A DNA stretch of 64,000 bases from G11 sp947167445 (GTDB lineage: Bacteria > Bacillota > Clostridia > Lachnospirales > Lachnospiraceae). This document shows positions 17,714 through 24,543 of this stretch, piece after piece. The notes under the pieces are model-generated. The model did no database searches, had not been told where the DNA came from, and saw nothing but the letters and a program-made list of their open reading frames with translations. Both the position numbers and the translations under genes were made by a program. The first letter of the stretch is position 1. Every line of letters starts with the position of its first letter. Where the stretch lies: NCBI GenBank assembly GCA_947167445.1, contig CAMVID010000015.1, positions 1 to 64,000 on the forward strand. Direction: 5' to 3'.

Positions 17714-18556
17714 TTAAATTGCGTAGCTGTCCTTGATATTCTCCATAAGACCGAACTCGATAAGAATCTCCTCAAGTCTCTCCTGGGTCATGGGCTTGGG
17801 AATAACGAACTGTGTGTTGTTCTCAATGGCCTCTGCCAGATGTCTGTACTCCCTTGCCTGAGGGTGCTCAGGATTGTGGTCGATAACGGTCTTTCTGTTA
17901 ATCTCCGCTCTCTGAACCTCGTTGTCTCTGGGAACAAAGTAGATTAACTGGCTTCCCAGCTCCTTTGCGAAAGCATTCAAAAGGTCATGCTCTCTGTCTA
18001 CGTTTCTGCTGTTGCAGATGATGCCCCCAAGTCTTACACCGCCCTGGTTGGCATATTTCTGAATACCTTTACAGATGTTGTTGGCTGCATATAAAGCCAT
18101 CATCTCGCCTGAAGCAACTATGTAGATTTCTTTGGCTTTTCCCTCACGAATAGGCATTGCGAAACCGCCGCACACTACGTCGCCGAGAACGTCATAGAAA
18201 ACATAATCCAAGTCATCTGTGTATGCTCCAAGATCCTCAAGCATACCGATGGATGTGATAATTCCTCTTCCGGCACATCCTACACCGGGTTCGGGACCGC
18301 CGGACTCTACACATCTGATTCCGCCGAATCCTCTTTTCATAATGAGGTCCAAATCATCAACCTCACCCTCCTCACGAAGGGTATCAAGTACGGTCTTCTG
18401 TGCCAGACCGTTAAGAAGTAATCTTGTTGAATCCGCCTTGGGATCACATCCAACCACCATTACGTTCTTACCAAGCTCCGCAAGTCCTGCGGTAAGGTTC
18501 TGGGTGGTGGTGGATTTGCCGATTCCGCCTTTGCCATAAATTGCTATCTGTCTCAT
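17714..18556 (-). CDS. nifH: NifH-type nitrogenase iron protein (reductase component)
   Basis: 280 residues. P-loop GKGGIGKS at 8-15, GCDPKADST switch region, and the two ligands of the shared [4Fe-4S] cluster, Cys94 (GVGCAGRG) and Cys129 (DVVCGGFAMP). It lacks the longer C-terminus of some NifH proteins but is otherwise standard. It would form the ATP-driven electron donor for the two component-1-like proteins encoded just upstream. The close match to true NifH means this gene alone would pass as a nitrogen-fixation marker; its neighbours argue otherwise. Confidence 0.96.
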   Translation of the reverse strand: MRQIAIYGKGGIGKSTTTQNLTAGLAELGKNVMVVGCDPKADSTRLLLNGLAQKTVLDTLREEGEVDDLDLIMKRGFGGIRCVESGGPEPGVGCAGRGIITSIGMLEDLGAYTDDLDYVFYDVLGDVVCGGFAMPIREGKAKEIYIVASGEMMALYAANNICKGIQKYANQGGVRLGGIICNSRNVDREHDLLNAFAKELGSQLIYFVPRDNEVQRAEINRKTVIDHNPEHPQAREYRHLAEAIENNTQFVIPKPMTQERLEEILIEFGLMENIKDSYAI

Positions 18557-18577
18557 TTTTCTGTCTCCTCTACGTAT

Positions 18578-19909
18578 TTATCTGTATGTTGCCAAAACTC
18601 TGTCGTAAATGTCCTCGATGGCTCTTAAGCCACCTGCATATCCCGTGTATCCGCAGTTCATAATGAGTCTGTGCTGTACGGGAACGGAAATAATAAGAAG
18701 GTCTGCGTGAAGTTTGTCCGCCAGATTCTTATCCCAGGAGCTTCCAAGAATCAACAATCTCTTGTCCTCGTAATTCTTGGCGTCCTCTTCAAGACGCGCC
18801 TGGTTCTTGCCGGCATCCGGGTCGAACACCACCTCCACCTGTCTCTTCTGAAGGATGGAAATGTTATCAAACTCTGCTCTTACGCTGTCCTGGAACTTCT
18901 CAGGAATATCGTCCACTATGTACTGAGGTCCCGGGATTATTCCAAGCTCATTAAGCAAGAACTTGGAAAAGCCCAAAGCGTAGGAACTGTCTGCTATGGT
19001 GTAGACTCTTCTGGGTATTCCGTATCTGAACTCCAACATGAAATCCGCCATTTTCTCAATGTGGGAGTAATACTTTGCTTCCTCTGCTTTTATGTAGTTT
19101 TCAACCTTTATCTCATCCAGGTGTGCGAATTCTGCCACCTGTCGTAAGAATCTTGAAGTTTCGATGGCACCTATGGGAAGGTAGGGGAATTGGAGATAGG
19201 GCTGTCCGTATTTTACCTTCAGATGCTTTGCTATCTTTACACCCACCCAGGGGCCGATAACGATGTTAAACTGGGCAGTGGGAATGGTCTTCCACTCCTC
19301 CACGCCGTCTGATTCGTTACCGAAAAGGATGTTGACCTTAAGGCCAATGTCTGTAAGAACCTTCTTTATACCCTCAAGGTTGCCGCTCCAATAAGGGTCC
19401 TGATAAGGTATGGAGGCAAAAACATTTACAAGGCCCTCCACCTTTTCATCACTCTTTTTAAACTTGTCAACGTACTGGTCAACTATGGCGTTTACCAGCC
19501 TTTCATGGCTTGCGTAATTATTGCTTTTAAAACCGCCTTCCTCTACATAGACGATGGGTTTGTCCTCTGCCTGAAACTCTCCCGTTACCGCCGCTATGTC
19601 ATCTCCTGTGATAGCTGCGGTACATCCTGTGAGAACCACGTATATGTCTCCGTCTATAACCTTGAAGGAGTTCTCGATTACGCTTCGTAACTTCTTCTCT
19701 CCTCCGAATACCACGTCCGCTTCCTCAGCGTTGGTACAGGGAGCCGTGGAGCCTCCCGCATATCCTTCGCCCTGGCCGATAAGTCTTGTTATCTGGCCCC
19801 CGCATCCGGGTCCTGAATGAAGGATTGGTACTCCTTTCTTTATTGCCACCACGCTTTGGCAGGATCCCAAAGCGCAGGTAAATCTCGGTTGTTCAATTGT
19901 TCCTGACAT
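18578..19909 (-). CDS. Nitrogenase-like component 1, NifK-like (beta) subunit
   Basis: 443 residues, shorter than NifK because the N-terminal extension of about 60 residues is absent. P-cluster cysteines are kept: Cys12 (FTCALGSC), Cys36 (GPGCGG) and Cys96 (TGCTAAITGDD). Their spacing of 24 and 60 is close to NifK Cys70/95/153. There is no cofactor-ligand pattern, as expected of the K type. It starts 1 bp after the D-like gene. It belongs to the nitrogenase-like reductases and not clearly to NifK, NifN or BchB; assignment to methylthio-alkane reductase MarK is an inference from the neighbours. Confidence 0.88.
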   Translation of the reverse strand: MSGTIEQPRFTCALGSCQSVVAIKKGVPILHSGPGCGGQITRLIGQGEGYAGGSTAPCTNAEEADVVFGGEKKLRSVIENSFKVIDGDIYVVLTGCTAAITGDDIAAVTGEFQAEDKPIVYVEEGGFKSNNYASHERLVNAIVDQYVDKFKKSDEKVEGLVNVFASIPYQDPYWSGNLEGIKKVLTDIGLKVNILFGNESDGVEEWKTIPTAQFNIVIGPWVGVKIAKHLKVKYGQPYLQFPYLPIGAIETSRFLRQVAEFAHLDEIKVENYIKAEEAKYYSHIEKMADFMLEFRYGIPRRVYTIADSSYALGFSKFLLNELGIIPGPQYIVDDIPEKFQDSVRAEFDNISILQKRQVEVVFDPDAGKNQARLEEDAKNYEDKRLLILGSSWDKNLADKLHADLLIISVPVQHRLIMNCGYTGYAGGLRAIEDIYDRVLATYR

Positions 19910-19910
19910 C

Positions 19911-21404
19911 TTATGCTCCTTGTCTGCAACCGCAACCGCCGCTGCCGCCGCCCTGGAAGTATCCGGGCTCCTGAGTCAGCCACCACTCGGTATAAGGGTT
20001 GGATGCATGTTTAGAAAAATTCTTGATAAATTCGATGGAATCCAGGGTCTCATCAATTCGTCTTGCATAGTTGAGAGCTCCCTTGTATCCGATACCGAAT
20101 TGTTCGTCTCCGATAAGAAGAGTGGGAATTCCAAGTTTGGCTCCCCAGAGGGTCATGCCTCCGTGTCTTGCCATTATGAAATCCGGTTTATTTCTTATAA
20201 GAGCGTTTACCAGTTCGCAGCTTTGCTTGTTGCAGACTCTGTAGTCCTTAACGTCTCCGTAGGTTGACACTGCATGAGCAAGCACATCCATGTTTCTGTC
20301 CCCGCTGTCGTAGATGGGGTCGTGGTGGAAAACGCTTGCTCCCACAACATCAAAGCCAAGTTCACGAAGGAGGTGGATCAGGGCCTGACCATGAGCCGCT
20401 CCCGCCGTAACGTAGGCTCTCTTGCCCTTAAATTTTTCCTTCAGTTTATCTATCTCGGGGACGTATTTCTCATGTCCCTCTTTAATCAACTGTTCCGCCA
20501 CATCCTCTTTCCCGAGTACCTTACCGAGAGCTCTAAGCCAGCCGTCCGTTCCGTCGATACCATAGGCCGGCGGGGCGGTAATCTCAGGAACTCCATATAG
20601 CTGGCTCAGACCTGCTCCCATGTACGTAGAAAGCGATGGACAGATATGTATAGTGGCCGCTGCTTCAGAACAATGCTCCAGCTCCTCGATGGAGGCAAAG
20701 GGCATTATGTATTGGGCTTCATATCCGAATTTCTCGAAGATTTCATCGAATACGTGACTGCCCCAGAAATTAACTACATTTATTTTGTTGGTTTTCTTTG
20801 TGGGTGGCTTAACGATTCCTCTAAGCACTGTGTGGTAGGCCGCGTCGAAGCCTGTGGTCCAGACCTTTGATCTGAATCCTTCGCAGGAACAGGTCACAAC
20901 GGGGATTCCCAGTTCCTTTGATGCCTTCTCAACCACCGATTCAATATCTTCACCGATGATTCCCGAGGCACAGGAGGTGGTTACGAAGATTGCTTTGGGT
21001 TTTACCCTCTCATATGCCACATGGATTGTTTCCTCCAGTTTCTTTGTGGCTCCGAATACCGTATCCTTCTCCTGAATGTTTGTGGAGAAATATCTTCCGA
21101 TGTCCTCAGGCAGGTCTCTCTTCTCCTGCTCAACTCTGTATGTGAAGTTAAAATCCGAAAATTCTCCGGCGCACCCTATGGGGGCGTGATTTATAACCGC
21201 CACATCCTTTATCATGGACAGCTGGCAGAAAGCCTGCTGTGCGTTACATCCAAGGCACTGGGAGAACTTTCTCTTGGCATCCTTTAGATTTCCTTCTTCC
21301 GATCTTTGTACTATTTCTGAGGCCGAACCTGTAAAGGCATTTATGGTTCCAAGCCTCTTCTCCCTTATTACCACGTTGGGTTCATCTATGTTTATTACGG
21401 ACAT
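19911..21404 (-). CDS. Nitrogenase-like component 1, NifD-like (alpha) subunit
   Basis: 497 residues. P-cluster cysteines Cys53, Cys78 (HAPIGCAG) and Cys145 (TTSCASGIIGED) have the spacing of NifD Cys62/88/154. Cys255 in HICPSLSTYMGAGL matches the cofactor ligand NifD Cys275. The NifD His195 region (SQSLGHH) reads VWTTGFDAAYH here, and the NifD His442 region reads FGIGYKGALNYARR, with Ile438 at the His position by my alignment. It thus appears to hold a NifB-derived cofactor bound differently from FeMo-co. The tail is Gly/Cys-rich (GGGSGGCGC). Strong ribosome site ACAGGAGG before ATG 21404. Confidence 0.88.
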   Translation of the reverse strand: MSVINIDEPNVVIREKRLGTINAFTGSASEIVQRSEEGNLKDAKRKFSQCLGCNAQQAFCQLSMIKDVAVINHAPIGCAGEFSDFNFTYRVEQEKRDLPEDIGRYFSTNIQEKDTVFGATKKLEETIHVAYERVKPKAIFVTTSCASGIIGEDIESVVEKASKELGIPVVTCSCEGFRSKVWTTGFDAAYHTVLRGIVKPPTKKTNKINVVNFWGSHVFDEIFEKFGYEAQYIMPFASIEELEHCSEAAATIHICPSLSTYMGAGLSQLYGVPEITAPPAYGIDGTDGWLRALGKVLGKEDVAEQLIKEGHEKYVPEIDKLKEKFKGKRAYVTAGAAHGQALIHLLRELGFDVVGASVFHHDPIYDSGDRNMDVLAHAVSTYGDVKDYRVCNKQSCELVNALIRNKPDFIMARHGGMTLWGAKLGIPTLLIGDEQFGIGYKGALNYARRIDETLDSIEFIKNFSKHASNPYTEWWLTQEPGYFQGGGSGGCGCRQGA

Positions 21405-21446
21405 CGCTTTCCTCCTGTTTTGTTCCCGTCGGTTTAATTAAGTGTG

Positions 21447-21475
21447 ATTATATAGACTATTGCGGCGCCTGTATA
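21447..21475 (-). promoter_or_regulatory. Candidate promoter for the nitrogenase-like genes
   Basis: In the 85 bp between lysR and the D-like gene the minus strand has TATAAT (21447-21452), a 17-bp spacer and TATACA (21470-21475, four of six -35 positions). The -35 overlaps a GTAT-T-ATAC palindrome (21471-21479), a possible half-site for the LysR protein encoded just upstream. LysR proteins commonly activate from such places; binding here is unproven. Confidence 0.5.
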
Positions 21476-21489
21476 ATACCTACTTTTTA

Positions 21490-22407
21490 TCAAGGGTTAT
21501 AGTTTTTGACTAAGATATCGATGTACTTCTTTCCGATGTCACTTATGATCTCGTTCTTCCTTGATATGTAGCCAATGGTCATGGTTTCATCTGACTTAAG
21601 CTTCAGATTGCAGTAGTCATCACCGTTTAGATCATCGACGATGATCCCCGAGCAAAGGGTGTAGCCGTGAAGTCCCTTTATAAGGTTAAGCATGGTGGCT
21701 CTGTCCGAAACCTTGATGGAATTCTCATAGTCTCTGGTACTTAGGACCTCCTCGGCATAATAGGTTGAGTTAAACTCTCCCTGGTCGAAACGGAAACACA
21801 GGTAATCCTTAAGTTCATCAAGGCTTACCTCCTCTCCGGTCTTAAGCTTCTCCTTTGCCAGGGGATTATCCTTTGCCATGAAGGCATATATCCCGCTGTC
21901 AAAAAGAGGGGTGAACTTCACCCCGGTCTCTCCAAAGACCTTCTGCATGACTCTCCTGTTGTAATCATTCACATATACAATTCCAATCTCGCTCTTCCTG
22001 TTTCGGACATTCTCCAAAACGTTGTGGGTCATGGTTTCCTTGATCTCATATTCATAATCATCGCAGCCGTACTCATTAACAAGCTCAATGAAGGCATCTA
22101 CGGCAAAGGTATAGTGTTGGGTGGAAACACCGAAATGGTGCTTCTTTAATTTTTTGGATATGAATTTGGCATCCAGAATGTCATACTGCTCCACCACTGA
22201 TTTGGCATAGCCTATGAATTCCTCCCCCTTAACCGTAAGGGTTACGCCGTTTTTGGATCTGATGAAAACGTCGAAGCCAAGCTCAGTCTCCAAAGAGCGT
22301 ATGGCCCCTGTAAGGCTTGGCTGAGAAATGAAGAGTTTCTTGGCCGCATCGTTCATTGAATTCTCCTTTGACACGGCAATGGCATAGTAAAGCTGATTTA
22401 AGGTCAT
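21490..22407 (-). CDS. LysR family regulator of the nitrogenase-like operon
   Basis: 305 residues from ATG 22407 (RBS AAGGAG, 22414-22419). The frame stays open upstream, but that part is the terminator and has no start signal. Residues 1-60 hold the winged helix-turn-helix (MTLNQLYYAIAVSKENSMND, then LFISQPSLTGAIRSLE). The rest is the effector-binding fold. It is the first gene of the operon and sits behind a Cys-rich leader-peptide attenuator, so its own level probably reports Cys/Met-tRNA charging, while its ligand may be O-acetylserine or another sulfur metabolite, as in CysB-type LysR proteins (inference). Confidence 0.9.
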   Translation of the reverse strand: MTLNQLYYAIAVSKENSMNDAAKKLFISQPSLTGAIRSLETELGFDVFIRSKNGVTLTVKGEEFIGYAKSVVEQYDILDAKFISKKLKKHHFGVSTQHYTFAVDAFIELVNEYGCDDYEYEIKETMTHNVLENVRNRKSEIGIVYVNDYNRRVMQKVFGETGVKFTPLFDSGIYAFMAKDNPLAKEKLKTGEEVSLDELKDYLCFRFDQGEFNSTYYAEEVLSTRDYENSIKVSDRATMLNLIKGLHGYTLCSGIIVDDLNGDDYCNLKLKSDETMTIGYISRKNEIISDIGKKYIDILVKNYNP

Positions 22408-22433
22408 GATGATACTCCTTTTTTCAATAAAAA

Positions 22434-22460
22434 AGCCCGGGGCTTTTAAAGCTCCGGGCT
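22434..22460 (-). terminator. Terminator of the lysR leader attenuator
   Basis: A 12-bp stem (22434-22445 with 22449-22460, one G-U) with a 3-nt loop, followed on the minus strand by TTTTTTATT. It ends about 8 nt before the lysR ribosome site, leaving no room for a promoter behind it. RNA polymerase must therefore read through it to express lysR. Its 5' arm GCCCGG (22454-22459) can instead pair with CCGGGC in the leader-peptide frame (22553-22558). Confidence 0.88.
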
Positions 22461-22558
22461 CATGTTCTGGGTTCATTTGCTTGTCTGGTTCATTCAACTA
22501 TAGGACTTTAGAGTACAACAAAATAACGTCGAAGGAACCGGCTCCAGAATCTGCCCGG
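22454..22558 (-). promoter_or_regulatory. Antiterminator pairing in the lysR leader
   Basis: Two adjacent 6-bp blocks pair over distance: 22553-22558 (CCGGGC on the minus strand) with 22454-22459 (GCCCGG), and 22544-22549 (TTCTGG) with 22465-22470 (CCAGAA). Together they give 12 bp with a 3/5-nt internal loop. This fold uses the loop side of the upstream hairpin (22528-22574) and the 5' arm of the terminator (22434-22460), so it excludes both. It was found by eye from complementarity; energies were not computed. Confidence 0.7.
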
Positions 22559-22617
22559 TAATTAGCCATTCGACAACACATGCACATATCAAATTTACAT
22601 GAACAAAGTTGATACAT
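22498..22617 (-). CDS. 39-residue Cys/Met-rich leader peptide upstream of lysR
   Basis: ATG at 22617 with GGAG (22625-22628) 7 nt upstream; stop TAG at 22498-22500. The first 17 residues are MYQLCSCKFDMCMCCRM: Cys at 5, 7, 12, 14, 15 and Met at 1, 11, 13, 17. The remaining residues have no Cys or Met. Codons 14-15 lie on the edge of the 5' arm of hairpin 22528-22574, so a ribosome stalled there would cover that arm and free the antiterminator. This is the classic amino-acid biosynthesis attenuator design, here sensing Cys-tRNA and perhaps Met-tRNA. Too short for standard gene callers. Confidence 0.85.
   Translation of the reverse strand: MYQLCSCKFDMCMCCRMANYRADSGAGSFDVILLYSKVL
22528..22574 (-). 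promoter_or_regulatory. Pre-emptor hairpin inside the lysR leader peptide frame
   Basis: Outer arms GTCGAA/TTCGAC (22569-22574 with 22528-22533) and inner arms ACCGG/CCGGT (22555-22559 with 22537-22541), with an asymmetric internal loop. When formed it ties up the CCGGGC used by the antiterminator, allowing the downstream terminator to fold. It corresponds to the 1:2 stem of a trp-type attenuator. Confidence 0.7.
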
Positions 22618-22652
22618 CTCTAATCTCCGTTAAATGATTATCAGTTTGTGGT

Positions 22653-22681
22653 AGAATATCACCATTTACCTACTATGTCAA
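22653..22681 (-). promoter_or_regulatory. Promoter of the lysR leader transcript
   Basis: Consensus -35 TTGACA (22676-22681, minus strand), a 17-bp spacer and -10 TATTCT (22653-22658). It lies between the stop of the cyclase gene (22706) and the leader peptide start (22617). The predicted start near 22646 gives a leader of about 240 nt before lysR. Confidence 0.7.
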
Positions 22682-22705
22682 TAGTATAATTCAAGATACA
22701 CTAAT

Positions 22706-24532
22706 CTATTTGACCTCATCAAGGTCCAGAACCTCGAATCCCTCAGCCTTACCTTTAAGCTTAATCGTAGCTCCAAGGGAGGTGTAGGTGATTCTGTCTC
22801 CAAGCTCATCCGCAACTGCACGGCTGATGTAAACCTTGCCGCCGGGAGCATTGGCCTCAAGTCTTGCCGCGGTGTTAACCGTATCGCCGATTGCCGTGTA
22901 GTCCATGTGCTTCTCAGCGCCCATGTTTCCAACAACCGCAGGTCCGAAGTTAACACCTACACCAACCCGAAGTTCCTCGCCGATTTCAGCCTTAAGTTCA
23001 TCTGAAACTCTGGCTGCTCCCTCAACGATTTCTTTCGCAGTCTTCACCGCATTGTAAACCGCATCTTCCTGAGCTAAAGGTGCACCCCAGAAGGCCATCA
23101 TTGCATCGCCAACGAACTTATCAAGGGTTCCCTTGTTTCTCTCAACGCAGTCGCTGGCCATGGTCAGGTACTTGTTAAGGATGAAGACTACCTTCTCAGG
23201 CGTAAGTCTTTCTGACATTGTGGTAAAACCACGAACATCTACGAAAAGCACTGCAATATCACATGTCTTGCCGCCGAGAGAAAGGTTCTCAATTCCCTCT
23301 TTCAGAATCTCAGTAACAATCTCAGGCGCCACGTAGCGCTCGAAAGTCTTGGTAACGCGCCTCTTCTCGATAACCGAACGCACGTAGTTAATGACAATGG
23401 ACACGATGTAGAGCACAAGGACTCCCACAGGAATCCACAAAGGGTGCAACACATGGCCCACCCCATTAATCTTCTTATTGTAAAAAACGAAGCTTGCTCC
23501 AATATACGCCCCGATTATACCAACCGTAATGGCGGTAGATGCTTTCATCTTAACCTTCTGGAAAAGGAAGAAGGCTATGAAGCATATGATAAACAAAGCT
23601 ATTGCCTGAGGTGTGTTGTTAATCTCAGTCTTGTAAGCTCCGTCAAGAATTGCCTGAGTAACGTTGGCCTGATACTCGACACCGTACATCTGCTTTGCAT
23701 GATCCACGGGAGTAAAATATGCGTCCTGCAAGCCTATGGTGTAAGGGCCGATATAGACGATTTTGCCTTCAAATTCATCAGGTGAAATATCGCCGTTAAT
23801 GAGGTCCACAATGGAGTAGCCGTCATCAAATCCCCCGGGAAGAGCCGAGAAGGAAACATAGTAGTGACCTTCAGCATCTGTGGGAGGCTCCTCGATGGTC
23901 ATTCCGTTAGCTTTGGCATAGGCCCTTGCAGCCTCAAAAGCCATGGAGTAGACCTTCCCACCCTCAGGCTCCACGTAAAGCAGAGCATGACGAAGAATGC
24001 CGTCGGTATCATACATGGCATTGATGTGGCCCTGAGTAGAGGCTTCCCTTAAGGCATCGAAGGGCTCCTCGTAATCAAAGATGGCGTTATAGTCATACCT
24101 TAAATTACCGTCATCGCCCATGACAGCCTTGGTTCCTATGTTGGCATGAGTTGCGGTGATTACGCAGCCAAGCTCCTTTGCCGCTGCCGCCAGCCTGTCA
24201 TCCTTCTCTTTCTCGGTTTCACCCACATAGAGAGCATCGATGGCAACCGCCGCAGGACGGGCATCAGAATCCACTGCCAGTTTTTCAAGGGCCTTAGCCA
24301 TTACGTCTCGGCCCCATGTGTTGTAAGGGCCCAGCTCATCGATGGCTCGGTCATCAATCTCTATCAGTATTATTTCGCCATCCAAGGCTTTCGGTCCCTG
24401 ATACCAGGCATCAAGGGCTCTGGTATCAAGGCTTTTCAGTACTCCTGCGCCTGCGATAAGGCAAGTTACCACTAGGGCCGCGAGGAGGGAATATAAAAGT
24501 TGTTTTAAGGTTTTGTTTTTCATGATTGTCAT
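22706..24532 (-). CDS. CHASE2-domain adenylate/guanylate cyclase
   Basis: 608 residues. An N-terminal membrane helix, an extracellular CHASE2 sensor (residues about 25-300), three closely spaced membrane helices (about 310-390), and a class III nucleotide cyclase domain. The metal-binding Asp residues are in VLFVDVRGFTTMSER and KFVGDAMMAFWGAP; YTAIGDTVNTAARLE carries the later active-site residues. It makes cAMP or cGMP in response to an outside signal. RBS AAAGGA before ATG. Last gene of a five-gene operon with two FecR proteins, a HD-GYP protein and an MBL hydrolase. Confidence 0.93.
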   Translation of the reverse strand: MTIMKNKTLKQLLYSLLAALVVTCLIAGAGVLKSLDTRALDAWYQGPKALDGEIILIEIDDRAIDELGPYNTWGRDVMAKALEKLAVDSDARPAAVAIDALYVGETEKEKDDRLAAAAKELGCVITATHANIGTKAVMGDDGNLRYDYNAIFDYEEPFDALREASTQGHINAMYDTDGILRHALLYVEPEGGKVYSMAFEAARAYAKANGMTIEEPPTDAEGHYYVSFSALPGGFDDGYSIVDLINGDISPDEFEGKIVYIGPYTIGLQDAYFTPVDHAKQMYGVEYQANVTQAILDGAYKTEINNTPQAIALFIICFIAFFLFQKVKMKASTAITVGIIGAYIGASFVFYNKKINGVGHVLHPLWIPVGVLVLYIVSIVINYVRSVIEKRRVTKTFERYVAPEIVTEILKEGIENLSLGGKTCDIAVLFVDVRGFTTMSERLTPEKVVFILNKYLTMASDCVERNKGTLDKFVGDAMMAFWGAPLAQEDAVYNAVKTAKEIVEGAARVSDELKAEIGEELRVGVGVNFGPAVVGNMGAEKHMDYTAIGDTVNTAARLEANAPGGKVYISRAVADELGDRITYTSLGATIKLKGKAEGFEVLDLDEVK

Positions 24533-24543
24533 ATGATTTCCTT

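Noticed and set aside
16440..21404. A nitrogen-fixation (nif) cluster
   Set aside because: NifH and NifB are typical, but nifE, nifN, nifV and molybdate genes are absent in the window, the K subunit is short, the D subunit lacks the His442 and His195 equivalents, and the neighbours are sulfur genes.
22434..22460. Simple terminator for the cyclase gene ending at 22706
   Set aside because: It lies about 245 bp beyond that gene and only about 8 bp before the lysR ribosome site, behind a promoter and a translated leader. A plain terminator there would silence lysR.
22460..22650. SAM riboswitch or T-box in the lysR leader
   Set aside because: I see no T-box sequence (the TGGNACCGCG type) and no SAM-I core; the Cys-rich frame and its hairpins explain the leader better.
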